A stretch of 6,949 nucleotides of DNA, taken from the NCBI GenBank assembly GCA_002343425.1, contig DDSO01000104.1, positions 39,790 through 46,738 of the forward strand. Reading direction: 5' to 3'. Made by a program: the position numbers and the translations under genes. The notes beneath the pieces are model-generated. The model was not told the DNA's origin. It saw only the letters and a program-made list of their open reading frames with translations, and ran no database searches. This document shows, piece by piece, positions 1 through 5,733 of the stretch; within the stretch, counting starts at the first letter, position 1; each line of letters starts with the position of its first letter. Source of the DNA: Brevundimonas sp. UBA2388. Lineage in GTDB: Bacteria; Pseudomonadota; Alphaproteobacteria; Caulobacterales; Caulobacteraceae.

Positions 1-1359
1 CTGGCGACGGCGGTGAAGATGGCCATGGCGCACGGCGCCAAGGTCAGTCACGTCGAGCGCGGCGATCAGGCGACGGAACAGCTCCGGCGAGGGCAGGGCG
101 CTGACCTGCTGATGGTCGACTATCGCATCGACATCGCCGGCCTGATCGCGGCCAACGAGGCCGAGCGGATCCATGTTCCGGTCGTGGCCTGCGGGGTCGA
201 TGCAGACGCCAGCGATGCGGCCGCCGCCATCCGCGCCGGGGCCAAGGAGTTCATCCCCCTGCCGCCCGAGGCCGATCTGATCGCCGCGGTCCTGTCCGCC
301 GTCGCCGACGACGACCGCCCCCTGATCTCGGCCGATCCGTCGATGAAGGCCGTTATCATGCTGGCCGACCAGGTGGCCCGCTCGGAAGCCTCGATCCTGA
401 TCACCGGCGAAAGCGGCGTCGGCAAGGAGGTGATGGCCCGTTACCTTCACAACGGTTCGAAACGCGCCGAACGCCCCTTCATCAGCGTCAACTGCGCGGC
501 CATTCCCGACAATCTGCTGGAATCGGAGCTGTTCGGTCACGAGAAGGGCAGCTTCACCGGCGCCATGGCCCGCCGCATCGGCAAGTTCGAGGAAGCCGAC
601 GGCGGCACCCTGCTGCTCGACGAAATCTCCGAAATGGACGTCCGCCTGCAGGCCAAGCTGCTGCGCGCCATCCAGGAGCGGGTCATCGATCGCGTCGGCG
701 GCACCAAGCCCGTGCCGGTCAATATCCGCATCATCGCCACGTCCAACCGCGACCTCGCCAAGTCGGTGGCCGAGGGCACGTTCCGGGAAGACCTGCTCTA
801 CCGCCTGAACGTCGTGAATCTGCGCCTGCCGGCCCTGCGCGAGCGGCCGGGCGACATTTCCGTGCTGGCCGATCACTTCGTCAAGAAATACGCCGCCGCC
901 AACGGCGTGCCGGTGCGGCCGATCTCGGCCGCCGCCCGGCTGGCCCTGGTCTCGCACCGCTGGAACGGCAACGTCCGCGAGCTGGAGAACGCCATGCACC
1001 GCGCCGTGCTGCTGGCGGTCGGACCGGAGATCGACGTCGAGGCCATCCGCCTGCCCGACGGCCAGCCGCTCGGCGCCGGATCGCACGGCGCCGCCTCGTA
1101 CAATGACCCCGCCGCCCGCGCCGCCCAGACCGCCGACGCCGTCACCCGCGCCCACGTCGGCCAGACGGTGGCGCAGATGGAGAAGACGCTGATCCTCGAC
1201 ACCCTGTCGCACTGCCTCGGCAACCGCACCCATGCGGCCAACATCCTGGGCATCTCGATCCGCACCCTGCGCAACAAGCTGAACGAATACGCCGACGAGG
1301 GCGTCCAGATCATCGCCCCGCAGTCGGGCGTCGCCGCCAGCGGCTACGCGGCCGCCTGA
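1..1359 (+). CDS. flbD: FlbD, sigma-54-dependent flagellar transcription activator (5' end outside window)
   Basis: Bacterial enhancer-binding protein that drives sigma-54 transcription of late flagellar genes; in Caulobacter FlbD also represses early ones and is controlled by FliX (family knowledge). The frame is open from base 1 and the first codons (LATAVKM) already match the FlbD N-terminus, so the GTG at 13 is not the true start and only a short N-terminal piece is missing. Visible parts, numbering codons from base 1: a receiver-like domain with Asp40 in LLMVDY; the AAA+ core with Walker A GESGVGKE (406-429), sigma-54 contact loop GSFTGA (547-564), Walker B LLLDE (610-624) and the FREDLLYRL region; a sensor II region WNGNVREL (961-984); and a C-terminal Fis-type helix-turn-helix around LGNRTHAANILGISIRTLRN (about 1216-1275). 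The usual loop is GAFTGA and the usual sensor II begins WPGN, so both deviate by one residue. It is followed 2 bases later by bla. Identification is strong. Confidence 0.94.
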   Translation: MATAVKMAMAHGAKVSHVERGDQATEQLRRGQGADLLMVDYRIDIAGLIAANEAERIHVPVVACGVDADASDAAAAIRAGAKEFIPLPPEADLIAAVLSAVADDDRPLISADPSMKAVIMLADQVARSEASILITGESGVGKEVMARYLHNGSKRAERPFISVNCAAIPDNLLESELFGHEKGSFTGAMARRIGKFEEADGGTLLLDEISEMDVRLQAKLLRAIQERVIDRVGGTKPVPVNIRIIATSNRDLAKSVAEGTFREDLLYRLNVVNLRLPALRERPGDISVLADHFVKKYAAANGVPVRPISAAARLALVSHRWNGNVRELENAMHRAVLLAVGPEIDVEAIRLPDGQPLGAGSHGAASYNDPAARAAQTADAVTRAHVGQTVAQMEKTLILDTLSHCLGNRTHAANILGISIRTLRNKLNEYADEGVQIIAPQSGVAASGYAAA

Positions 1360-1361
1360 TC

Positions 1362-2261
1362 ATGACAGAGGGTGCGGACCGCAGAAGCGTCCTGACCGGC
1401 CTCGGCGCGCTGGGGCTGACGGGCTGCGAGCAGCAGGACCCTCAACCGAACCCGCCGTTGATGGTCGTGCCGACACGCCGGGTTGATTTCAGCAGCCTTG
1501 AAGCCCGTCACGGCGGTCGTATCGGCATCGACGCGTGGAGTGAAAAGGGCGCGGTCTCCTGGCGAGGCCGCGAACGGTTCGTCTACTGCTCGACGTTCAA
1601 AATGTATCTCGCCGCCGCAACGTTGCTGAGGGTGCAGGCTGGCGAGGAGAGCCTTGATCGCCAGGTCCCGATCACCAGCGCCGATATGATCAATCACGCC
1701 CCGGTGACCGATCCCGCGATCGGCGGAACGCTGACGATCGACCAGCTGATGAAGGGCACGGTCGAGGTCAGCGATAATCCTGCCGCCAACATCCTGATCC
1801 GCGAACTGGGCGGGCTTGATGCCCTCCGCGCCTTCTATCGCGGCATCGGCGACACCAGCACACGCGTTGATCGTCTGGAACCCGAGATGAACCGTCTCGA
1901 TGGCGACAAGGATACCATTCAGCCAGCGCAGTCGCGGATAAATCTGTACCGGCTGTTCGAGGCGTCCGAGACGCCGTTGTCTCCGTCCTCAAAAGAAAAA
2001 CTTCTCGGCTGGATGTTTGCCTCGCCGACCGGGGTCGGACGGATCAAGGCAGGGGTCCCGGTCGGATGGCGTGTGGCGCACAAGACCGGCACGGGCGGCT
2101 ACGGTCCCACGAACGACATCGGTCTGCTCTATCCCCCAACGGGTACCCCGATCACGCTCGCCGTTTATTACCACGGTGTGCGGGCCTCCTCGGATGCCGA
2201 GAATGAGGCAGTGATCGCTGACGCCACACGCCTGACCCTGTCCGCGCTAGGCTACGCATGA
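1362..2261 (+). CDS. bla: Class A serine beta-lactamase, predicted Tat-exported lipoprotein
   Basis: Hydrolyses beta-lactam antibiotics through an acyl-serine intermediate, outside the cytoplasm. The 299-residue protein has every catalytic class A motif, at a constant offset of 7 from Ambler numbering: STFK at 77-80 (S70, K73), SDN at 137-139 (S130-N132), EPEMN at 173-177 (E166, N170) and KTGTGG from 241 (K234). Arg227 corresponds to R220; position 244 is Thr, so R220 probably replaces the usual R244. Cys76 (Ambler 69) is present, but position 238 is Gly, so the C69-C238 disulfide of KPC/NMC-type carbapenemases is absent. The N-terminus has twin arginines (RRSVLTG, residues 7-13) and lipobox LTGC with Cys22, which suggests a Tat-exported lipoprotein. 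It starts 2 bases after flbD and ends in an ATGA overlap with flhA, with no clear Shine-Dalgarno. G+C over 1441-2220 is about 62% by hand count, below the neighbours. Subfamily and substrate range cannot be told from sequence alone. Confidence 0.95.
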   Translation: MTEGADRRSVLTGLGALGLTGCEQQDPQPNPPLMVVPTRRVDFSSLEARHGGRIGIDAWSEKGAVSWRGRERFVYCSTFKMYLAAATLLRVQAGEESLDRQVPITSADMINHAPVTDPAIGGTLTIDQLMKGTVEVSDNPAANILIRELGGLDALRAFYRGIGDTSTRVDRLEPEMNRLDGDKDTIQPAQSRINLYRLFEASETPLSPSSKEKLLGWMFASPTGVGRIKAGVPVGWRVAHKTGTGGYGPTNDIGLLYPPTGTPITLAVYYHGVRASSDAENEAVIADATRLTLSALGYA

Positions 2262-4375
2262 CCGACGTCCCCGCCTCGACCATGATGCGCGACGGCATGG
2301 CGCGCCCCACGGGCCGCGACATGATGGGCTGGGTGGTGCGCGGCGAGGTGGCCATGGCCATGGGCGTCATCGGCGTCATCCTGCTGCTGATCCTGCCGAT
2401 CCCGGCCTTCCTGATGGATGTGCTGCTGGCGCTGTCGCTCGTCTCCAGCGTGCTGATCCTGATGACCGCCGTGATGATGAAGAAGCCGCTGGACTTCGCC
2501 ATCTTCCCGACCGTCCTTCTGGTCACGACCCTGTTCCGGCTCGGCCTGAACCTGGCCTCCACCCGGCTGGTGCTCAGCCACGGCCACGAGGGCACGGGCG
2601 GCGCCGGTCAGGTCATCGAGGCCTTCGGCGCCCTGATGATGGGCGGCAGTTTCATCATCGGCATCATCATCTTCGCCATCATTCTGGTGGTGAACTTTGT
2701 CGTCATCACCAAGGGCTCGACCCGTATCGCCGAGGTCTCGGCCCGCTTCACCCTGGACTCCATGCCGGGCAAGCAGATGGCCATCGACGCCGACCTGTCG
2801 TCCGGTCTGATCGACGAGGACTCGGCCAAACGCCGCCGCAAGGAGCTGGAGCAGGAGTCGACCTTCTTCGGGGCCATGGACGGCGCCTCGAAATTCGTCC
2901 GCGGCGACGCCGTGGCCGGCCTGATCATCGTCTTCATCAACGTCATCGGCGGCATTCTGATCGGGACCCTCCAACATGGCATGAGCATGGGAGACGCGGC
3001 CAACTCCTACATCGCCCTGACCATCGGCGACGGTCTAGTGACCCAGGTTCCGGCCATCATCATCTCCATCGCCGCCGGCTTCCTCGTCTCCAAGGCCGGG
3101 GTCGAGGGCACCGCCGACAAGGCCCTGGTCGCCCAGCTGGCCACCAACCCCGTCAGCCTCGGAGTCGTCTCTGCCGCCTCCGGCCTGATCGGCCTGATCC
3201 CCGGCATGCCCCTGCTGCCGTTCGCGGCCCTGTCTCTCGGAACGGGCTTCATGGCCTGGCGTCTGGGTCGTCAGCGGCTCAAGCCCAAACCGACCGAGGC
3301 CGAGATGGCTGCCACCGCCACCGGTCCCAAGGAGGATATCGAGGAGCCGATCGGCACGGCCCTGTCCATCGACGAGGTCAAGATCGAGCTGGGCTATTCC
3401 CTGCTGTCCCTGATCAACGATCTGGAGGGCCGCCGTCTGACCGATCAGGTCCGCGCCCTGCGCCGCTCGCTGGCCCAGGAGTACGGCTTCGTCATGCCGT
3501 CGGTCCGTATCCTCGACAACATGCGCCTCGGCACCCAGGGCTACGCCATCCGCATCAAGGAGATGGAGGCCGGGCAGGGCGAGGTCCGCCTCGGCTGCCT
3601 GATGGCCATGGATCCGGCCGGACGCCAGGTCGAACTGCCCGGCGAACACACCAAGGAGCCGGCTTTCGGCCTGCCCGCCACCTGGATCGACGAAAGCCTG
3701 CGCGAGGAGGCGACCTTCCGCGGCTACACCATCGTCGATCCCTCGACGGTGCTGACCACCCATCTGACCGAAATCCTCAAGGAGAACATGGCGGACCTGC
3801 TGACCTATGCCGAGGTGCAGAAGCTGCTCAAGGAACTGGGGACCGAAGAGAAGAAGCTGGTCGACGAATTGATCCCCTCGGTCGTCACCGTCACCACCCT
3901 GCAAAGGGTGCTCCAGACCCTGCTGCGCGAGAAGGTCTCGATCCGCGATCTGGGCGCCATTCTGGAAGGTCTGGCTGAGGCCGCCCCGCACACCAGCTCG
4001 GTCACCACCCTGGTCGAGCACGTCCGCGGCCGTCTGGCCCGTCAGCTGTGCTGGCAGCACAAGGGCGACGACGGCGCCCTGCCGATCGTCACCCTGTCGC
4101 CGGAATGGGAGGCCGCCTTCGCCGACGCCCTGATCGGCCAGGGCGAGGACCGCCAGCTGGCCATGGCCCCGTCACGGCTGCAGGACTTCATCCGCGCCGT
4201 CCGCGACGTCTTCGAACGCGCCGCCATGGCCGGCGAGACCGCCGTCCTCCTGACCGGCCCGCAGATCCGGCCCTATGTCCGCTCGATCATCGAACGCTTC
4301 CGCGGCCAGACAGTCGTGATGAGCCAGAACGAGGTGCATCCGCGGGCCCGGCTGCGGACGATCGGGACGGTCTGA
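2258..4375 (+). CDS. flhA: FlhA, flagellar type III export gate protein
   Basis: FlhA forms the nonameric inner-membrane export gate of the flagellar type III secretion apparatus. It couples proton-motive force to export and docks chaperone-substrate complexes on its cytoplasmic ring (family knowledge). The 705-residue length is normal. An N-terminal membrane half (about residues 28-337) has several hydrophobic helices and the FHIPEP hallmarks: RLGLNLASTR at 94-103, and the cytoplasmic loop containing AMDGASKFVRGDA at 206-218, whose Asp208 belongs to the conserved charged residues important in Salmonella FlhA. A charged linker (about 338-360) leads to the cytoplasmic domain, which carries the conserved VLQTLLREKVSIRDL stretch near residue 550. 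The ATG at 2258 overlaps the bla stop as ATGA with no good ribosome-binding site, suggesting translational coupling. In-frame ATGs at 2282, 2285 and 2297 are alternative starts with no better ribosome-binding site. A hairpin repeat begins 4 bases past the stop. Confidence 0.97.
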   Translation: MTDVPASTMMRDGMARPTGRDMMGWVVRGEVAMAMGVIGVILLLILPIPAFLMDVLLALSLVSSVLILMTAVMMKKPLDFAIFPTVLLVTTLFRLGLNLASTRLVLSHGHEGTGGAGQVIEAFGALMMGGSFIIGIIIFAIILVVNFVVITKGSTRIAEVSARFTLDSMPGKQMAIDADLSSGLIDEDSAKRRRKELEQESTFFGAMDGASKFVRGDAVAGLIIVFINVIGGILIGTLQHGMSMGDAANSYIALTIGDGLVTQVPAIIISIAAGFLVSKAGVEGTADKALVAQLATNPVSLGVVSAASGLIGLIPGMPLLPFAALSLGTGFMAWRLGRQRLKPKPTEAEMAATATGPKEDIEEPIGTALSIDEVKIELGYSLLSLINDLEGRRLTDQVRALRRSLAQEYGFVMPSVRILDNMRLGTQGYAIRIKEMEAGQGEVRLGCLMAMDPAGRQVELPGEHTKEPAFGLPATWIDESLREEATFRGYTIVDPSTVLTTHLTEILKENMADLLTYAEVQKLLKELGTEEKKLVDELIPSVVTVTTLQRVLQTLLREKVSIRDLGAILEGLAEAAPHTSSVTTLVEHVRGRLARQLCWQHKGDDGALPIVTLSPEWEAAFADALIGQGEDRQLAMAPSRLQDFIRAVRDVFERAAMAGETAVLLTGPQIRPYVRSIIERFRGQTVVMSQNEVHPRARLRTIGTV

Positions 4376-4379
4376 AACG

Positions 4380-4441
4380 ATCCTTCTCCCCTTGCGGGAG
4401 AAGGTGGCCGAGCGGAGCGAGGTCGGATGAGGGGTCGCACC
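4380..4441 (+). repeat. Palindromic intergenic repeat, copy 1 (3' of flhA)
   Basis: A 62-base element beginning 4 bases after the flhA stop. It opens with a perfect 9-bp hairpin, CCTTCTCCC (4382-4390) pairing with GGGAGAAGG (4396-4404) across a 5-base CTTGC loop. Then come a variable 15-base centre containing tandem GAGCG (4409-4423) and an 18-base tail (4424-4441). The first 29 and last 18 bases are identical, in inverted orientation, to copy 2 at 4844-4903. No T-tract follows the hairpin, so it is not a classic intrinsic terminator, though its position suits 3'-end formation or mRNA protection. From memory, this belongs to an intergenic repeat type common in alphaproteobacteria that is often mistranslated as PSPLAGEG-like or SPCGRRW-like peptides. 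Confidence 0.93.
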
Positions 4442-4482
4442 ACCCTCTCGACAGACCGACGCAAAAATGTTTCAAACAACCT

Positions 4483-4833
4483 ATGGAAGAATTGCTTCGA
4501 CAACGTGCGAAGGAAATGCGGCATAAGCCCGTCCTGTACGAGCGCCGCCTCTGGAGACTGCTGCGCGATCGCCGCCTGGAGAATCTGAAGTTTCGCCGTC
4601 AGTTCACGATTGGCCGCTACATCGTCGATTTCATCTGCCTGAGACACAGGCTGATCGTCGAGGCCGACGGTCCTCAGCATGAAGGAAGCGCTTCCGACCT
4701 GGCCCGGGACGCTTGGCTGTCCGAGCAGGGATTCCGGGTTTTGAGGTTTCCCAACCAGCAGATCGAGAACCGTGGGCAAGAGGTCATAGCGGCGATTCTC
4801 ACCGCGGCTGACGCCAGACTGACCAAGGACTAA
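4483..4833 (+). CDS. DUF559 endonuclease-like protein between inverted repeats
   Basis: A 116-residue protein recognised as DUF559, a small family with a Vsr-like PD-(D/E)xK nuclease fold; the biological role is largely unknown and nuclease activity is inferred. Motifs in order: an N-terminal helix with ERRLWRLLRDR (20-30), KFRRQ (36-40), IVDF with candidate metal-binding Asp49, LIVEADGPQH (57-66) with Glu60 and Asp62, a DLARDAWL helix (72-79), and GFRVLRFPNQQI (83-94). Length is typical for the family. The frame is open much further upstream, through flhA and the repeat, but family similarity begins at the ATG at 4483, which gives the usual N-terminus. I see no Shine-Dalgarno before it. G+C over 4501-4800 is about 60% by hand count, lower than flhA. 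The gene lies 41 bases after repeat copy 1 and ends 10 bases before copy 2, as if gene and repeats form one unit. No signal peptide or membrane segment. Confidence 0.87.
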   Translation: MEELLRQRAKEMRHKPVLYERRLWRLLRDRRLENLKFRRQFTIGRYIVDFICLRHRLIVEADGPQHEGSASDLARDAWLSEQGFRVLRFPNQQIENRGQEVIAAILTAADARLTKD

Positions 4834-4843
4834 TGGAGCTGCC

Positions 4844-4903
4844 GGTGCGACCCCTCATCCGTCAGCCTTCGGCTGCCACCTTCTCCCGCAAGGGGAGAAG
4901 GAT
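4844..4903 (-). repeat. Palindromic intergenic repeat, copy 2 (inverted; 3' of the minus-strand gene)
   Basis: A 60-base element in inverted orientation to copy 1. Read on the minus strand it starts 2 bases past the stop of the 4906-5616 gene. It has the same 29-base head (4875-4903) with the 9-bp hairpin arms at 4879-4887 and 4893-4901, and the same 18-base tail (4844-4861). The centre differs: instead of tandem GAGCG it holds a 5-bp hairpin, CAGCC-TTC-GGCTG (4863-4875 on the plus strand), which shares its outermost base with the head. No T-tract is present. Confidence 0.93.
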
Positions 4904-4905
4904 AC

Positions 4906-5616
4906 TTACTCCACCTCCGTCCAACCCCCTGCCGAAGCCGCCCGTGCTGCATCATTCGCCGGCCGCGCCACAAGTCCGGACTGGGTGATCCAGACCTCGT
5001 ACTTCGCCCCGTCGGCCATCGGCATATAGGCGCCGCCGCCGTACAGGGTGTCGACCGCATCGAGGTATTTCCGGTATTTCCGCGCCGTATCCCAGGCGCT
5101 GATCCGCCAGGGCAGCCAGTCCGGGCCCGCGTCGCCGCCCACGAGCGGATGCACGCTGCGGGTCGCGTTGACTTCCTGCTGGACCGATTGATAGCGGCCC
5201 GACAGACGGTCGAGGCGGTATTGGGTGTCGAGGCCCAGCACATTGGCCCAGGGCTTCCACTTCAACACCTGCGCCTCGATGCGCCATTCGTCGCCATGCA
5301 GCGGATACAGATTGCTGACCCCGGGCGCGTTCTCGCCCATCCCGGGCTGCATCACCGTGGCCTCGAAATACTGCGGTCCAAGCTGCCGGGTCTGGATCGT
5401 CGCGACCGGCCGCTCATAGGTCAGACGGCCGTAGGTCTGGACGTCCAGCGCCAGCAGGGCGGCGATCGCGGCCGCGGCCATGAAGCCCCCGCCGCCCGCG
5501 CCGACCAGCAGTCCGCTGAACACCCGACCCTGAAACAGGGCCATCAGGCCGCGGATCAGCAGAATGACGCCGATCAGGCCCACGACCGCCGGAGCGATCC
5601 ACCACCACCACACCAT
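4906..5616 (-). CDS. Uncharacterised inner-membrane protein with two N-terminal helices
   Basis: A 236-residue protein of unknown function. The N-terminus begins MVWWWW and contains two hydrophobic segments, about residues 5-27 and 33-57, the second with a GAGGGG run. The remaining roughly 180 residues look soluble, with many Trp and Tyr residues, and contain no catalytic motif I recognise. Conserved-looking pieces are LTYERPVATI (65-74), EWRIEAQVLKW (110-120) and LGLDTQYRLDRLSGRY (127-142). From memory, similar proteins occur in Caulobacterales and are sometimes loosely labelled multidrug efflux or transporter proteins; nothing here supports transport. The start is well supported by GGGGGAG on the minus strand (5623-5629), six bases before the ATG. 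The gene converges on flhA and diverges from the histidine kinase gene. Its stop lies 2 bases from repeat copy 2. Confidence 0.82.
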   Translation of the reverse strand: MVWWWWIAPAVVGLIGVILLIRGLMALFQGRVFSGLLVGAGGGGFMAAAAIAALLALDVQTYGRLTYERPVATIQTRQLGPQYFEATVMQPGMGENAPGVSNLYPLHGDEWRIEAQVLKWKPWANVLGLDTQYRLDRLSGRYQSVQQEVNATRSVHPLVGGDAGPDWLPWRISAWDTARKYRKYLDAVDTLYGGGAYMPMADGAKYEVWITQSGLVARPANDAARAASAGGWTEVE

Positions 5617-5622
5617 GTCAAA

Positions 5623-5629
5623 CTCCCCC
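5623..5629 (-). promoter_or_regulatory. Ribosome-binding site of the 4906-5616 gene
   Basis: On the minus strand this reads GGGGGAG, six bases before the ATG at 5616. It is the clearest Shine-Dalgarno in the window and fixes the start of that gene. Confidence 0.7.
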
Positions 5630-5696
5630 GATCCTGACGGGAGGCAATCATTACCCTAAATCCTCAGAACAGCGAGGGTTTCTCCCGTGACGCGAC

Positions 5697-5724
5697 TGGA
5701 CAGGGCCAAACGCCCCGCTAATGC
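5697..5724 (+). promoter_or_regulatory. Possible housekeeping promoter for the histidine kinase gene
   Basis: TGGACAG (5697-5703), then 13 bases, then GCTAATGC (5717-5724). This loosely resembles the Caulobacter housekeeping consensus TTGACGS-N10-14-GCTANAWC, with several mismatches. Initiation would fall very near the ATG at 5734, implying a leaderless or nearly leaderless message, which would agree with the absence of a Shine-Dalgarno there. The rest of the 117-base divergent gap (5617-5733) shows no promoter I would call for the minus-strand gene. Confidence 0.22.
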
Positions 5725-5733
5725 TCCCGCACG

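Larger units (their letters stand above)
4380..4903. other. Composite unit: inverted repeat pair enclosing a DUF559 gene
   Basis: The two repeat copies face each other across 402 bases that contain essentially only the DUF559 gene. Together they have 47 of about 60 positions in exact inverted identity, so a single strand could fold into a long stem closing over the gene. The layout resembles a small mobile cassette or a repeat family with its own processing enzyme, as RAYT transposases have with REP sequences. That parallel is my inference. I see no target-site duplication and no transposase in the window. Confidence 0.5.

Noticed and set aside
2252..4060. Long antisense frames under flhA (241 and 341 codons).
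   Set aside because: Low-complexity shadows of a strongly conserved gene, with no family similarity.
4382..4404. The 9-bp hairpin after flhA as a classic Rho-independent terminator.
   Set aside because: The stem is perfect but no T-tract follows on either strand, so it is recorded as part of the repeat rather than as a terminator.
4448..4476. TCGACA-N17-TTCAAA as a promoter for the DUF559 gene.
   Set aside because: The spacing fits, but the -10-like hexamer is poor and such matches arise easily by chance.
4048..4482. An open frame running without stop from inside flhA through repeat copy 1 into the DUF559 gene, suggesting a 261-residue protein.
   Set aside because: The upstream part is an out-of-frame reading of flhA and of the repeat (SFSPCGRRW-like peptide). 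Family similarity begins at the ATG at 4483, so the extension is an artefact of high G+C.
4830..5287. Minus-strand frames overlapping the 4906-5616 gene, one ending in a PSPLAGEG...LTDEG peptide.
   Set aside because: The peptide is a translation of repeat copy 2, a known source of spurious proteins. The 4906-5616 frame has a good ribosome-binding site, membrane helices and protein-like composition.
5649..5662. TTACCCTAAA in the divergent gap as a possible CtrA site.
   Set aside because: CtrA boxes are TTAA-N7-TTAA(C). Neither half-site nor spacing fits.
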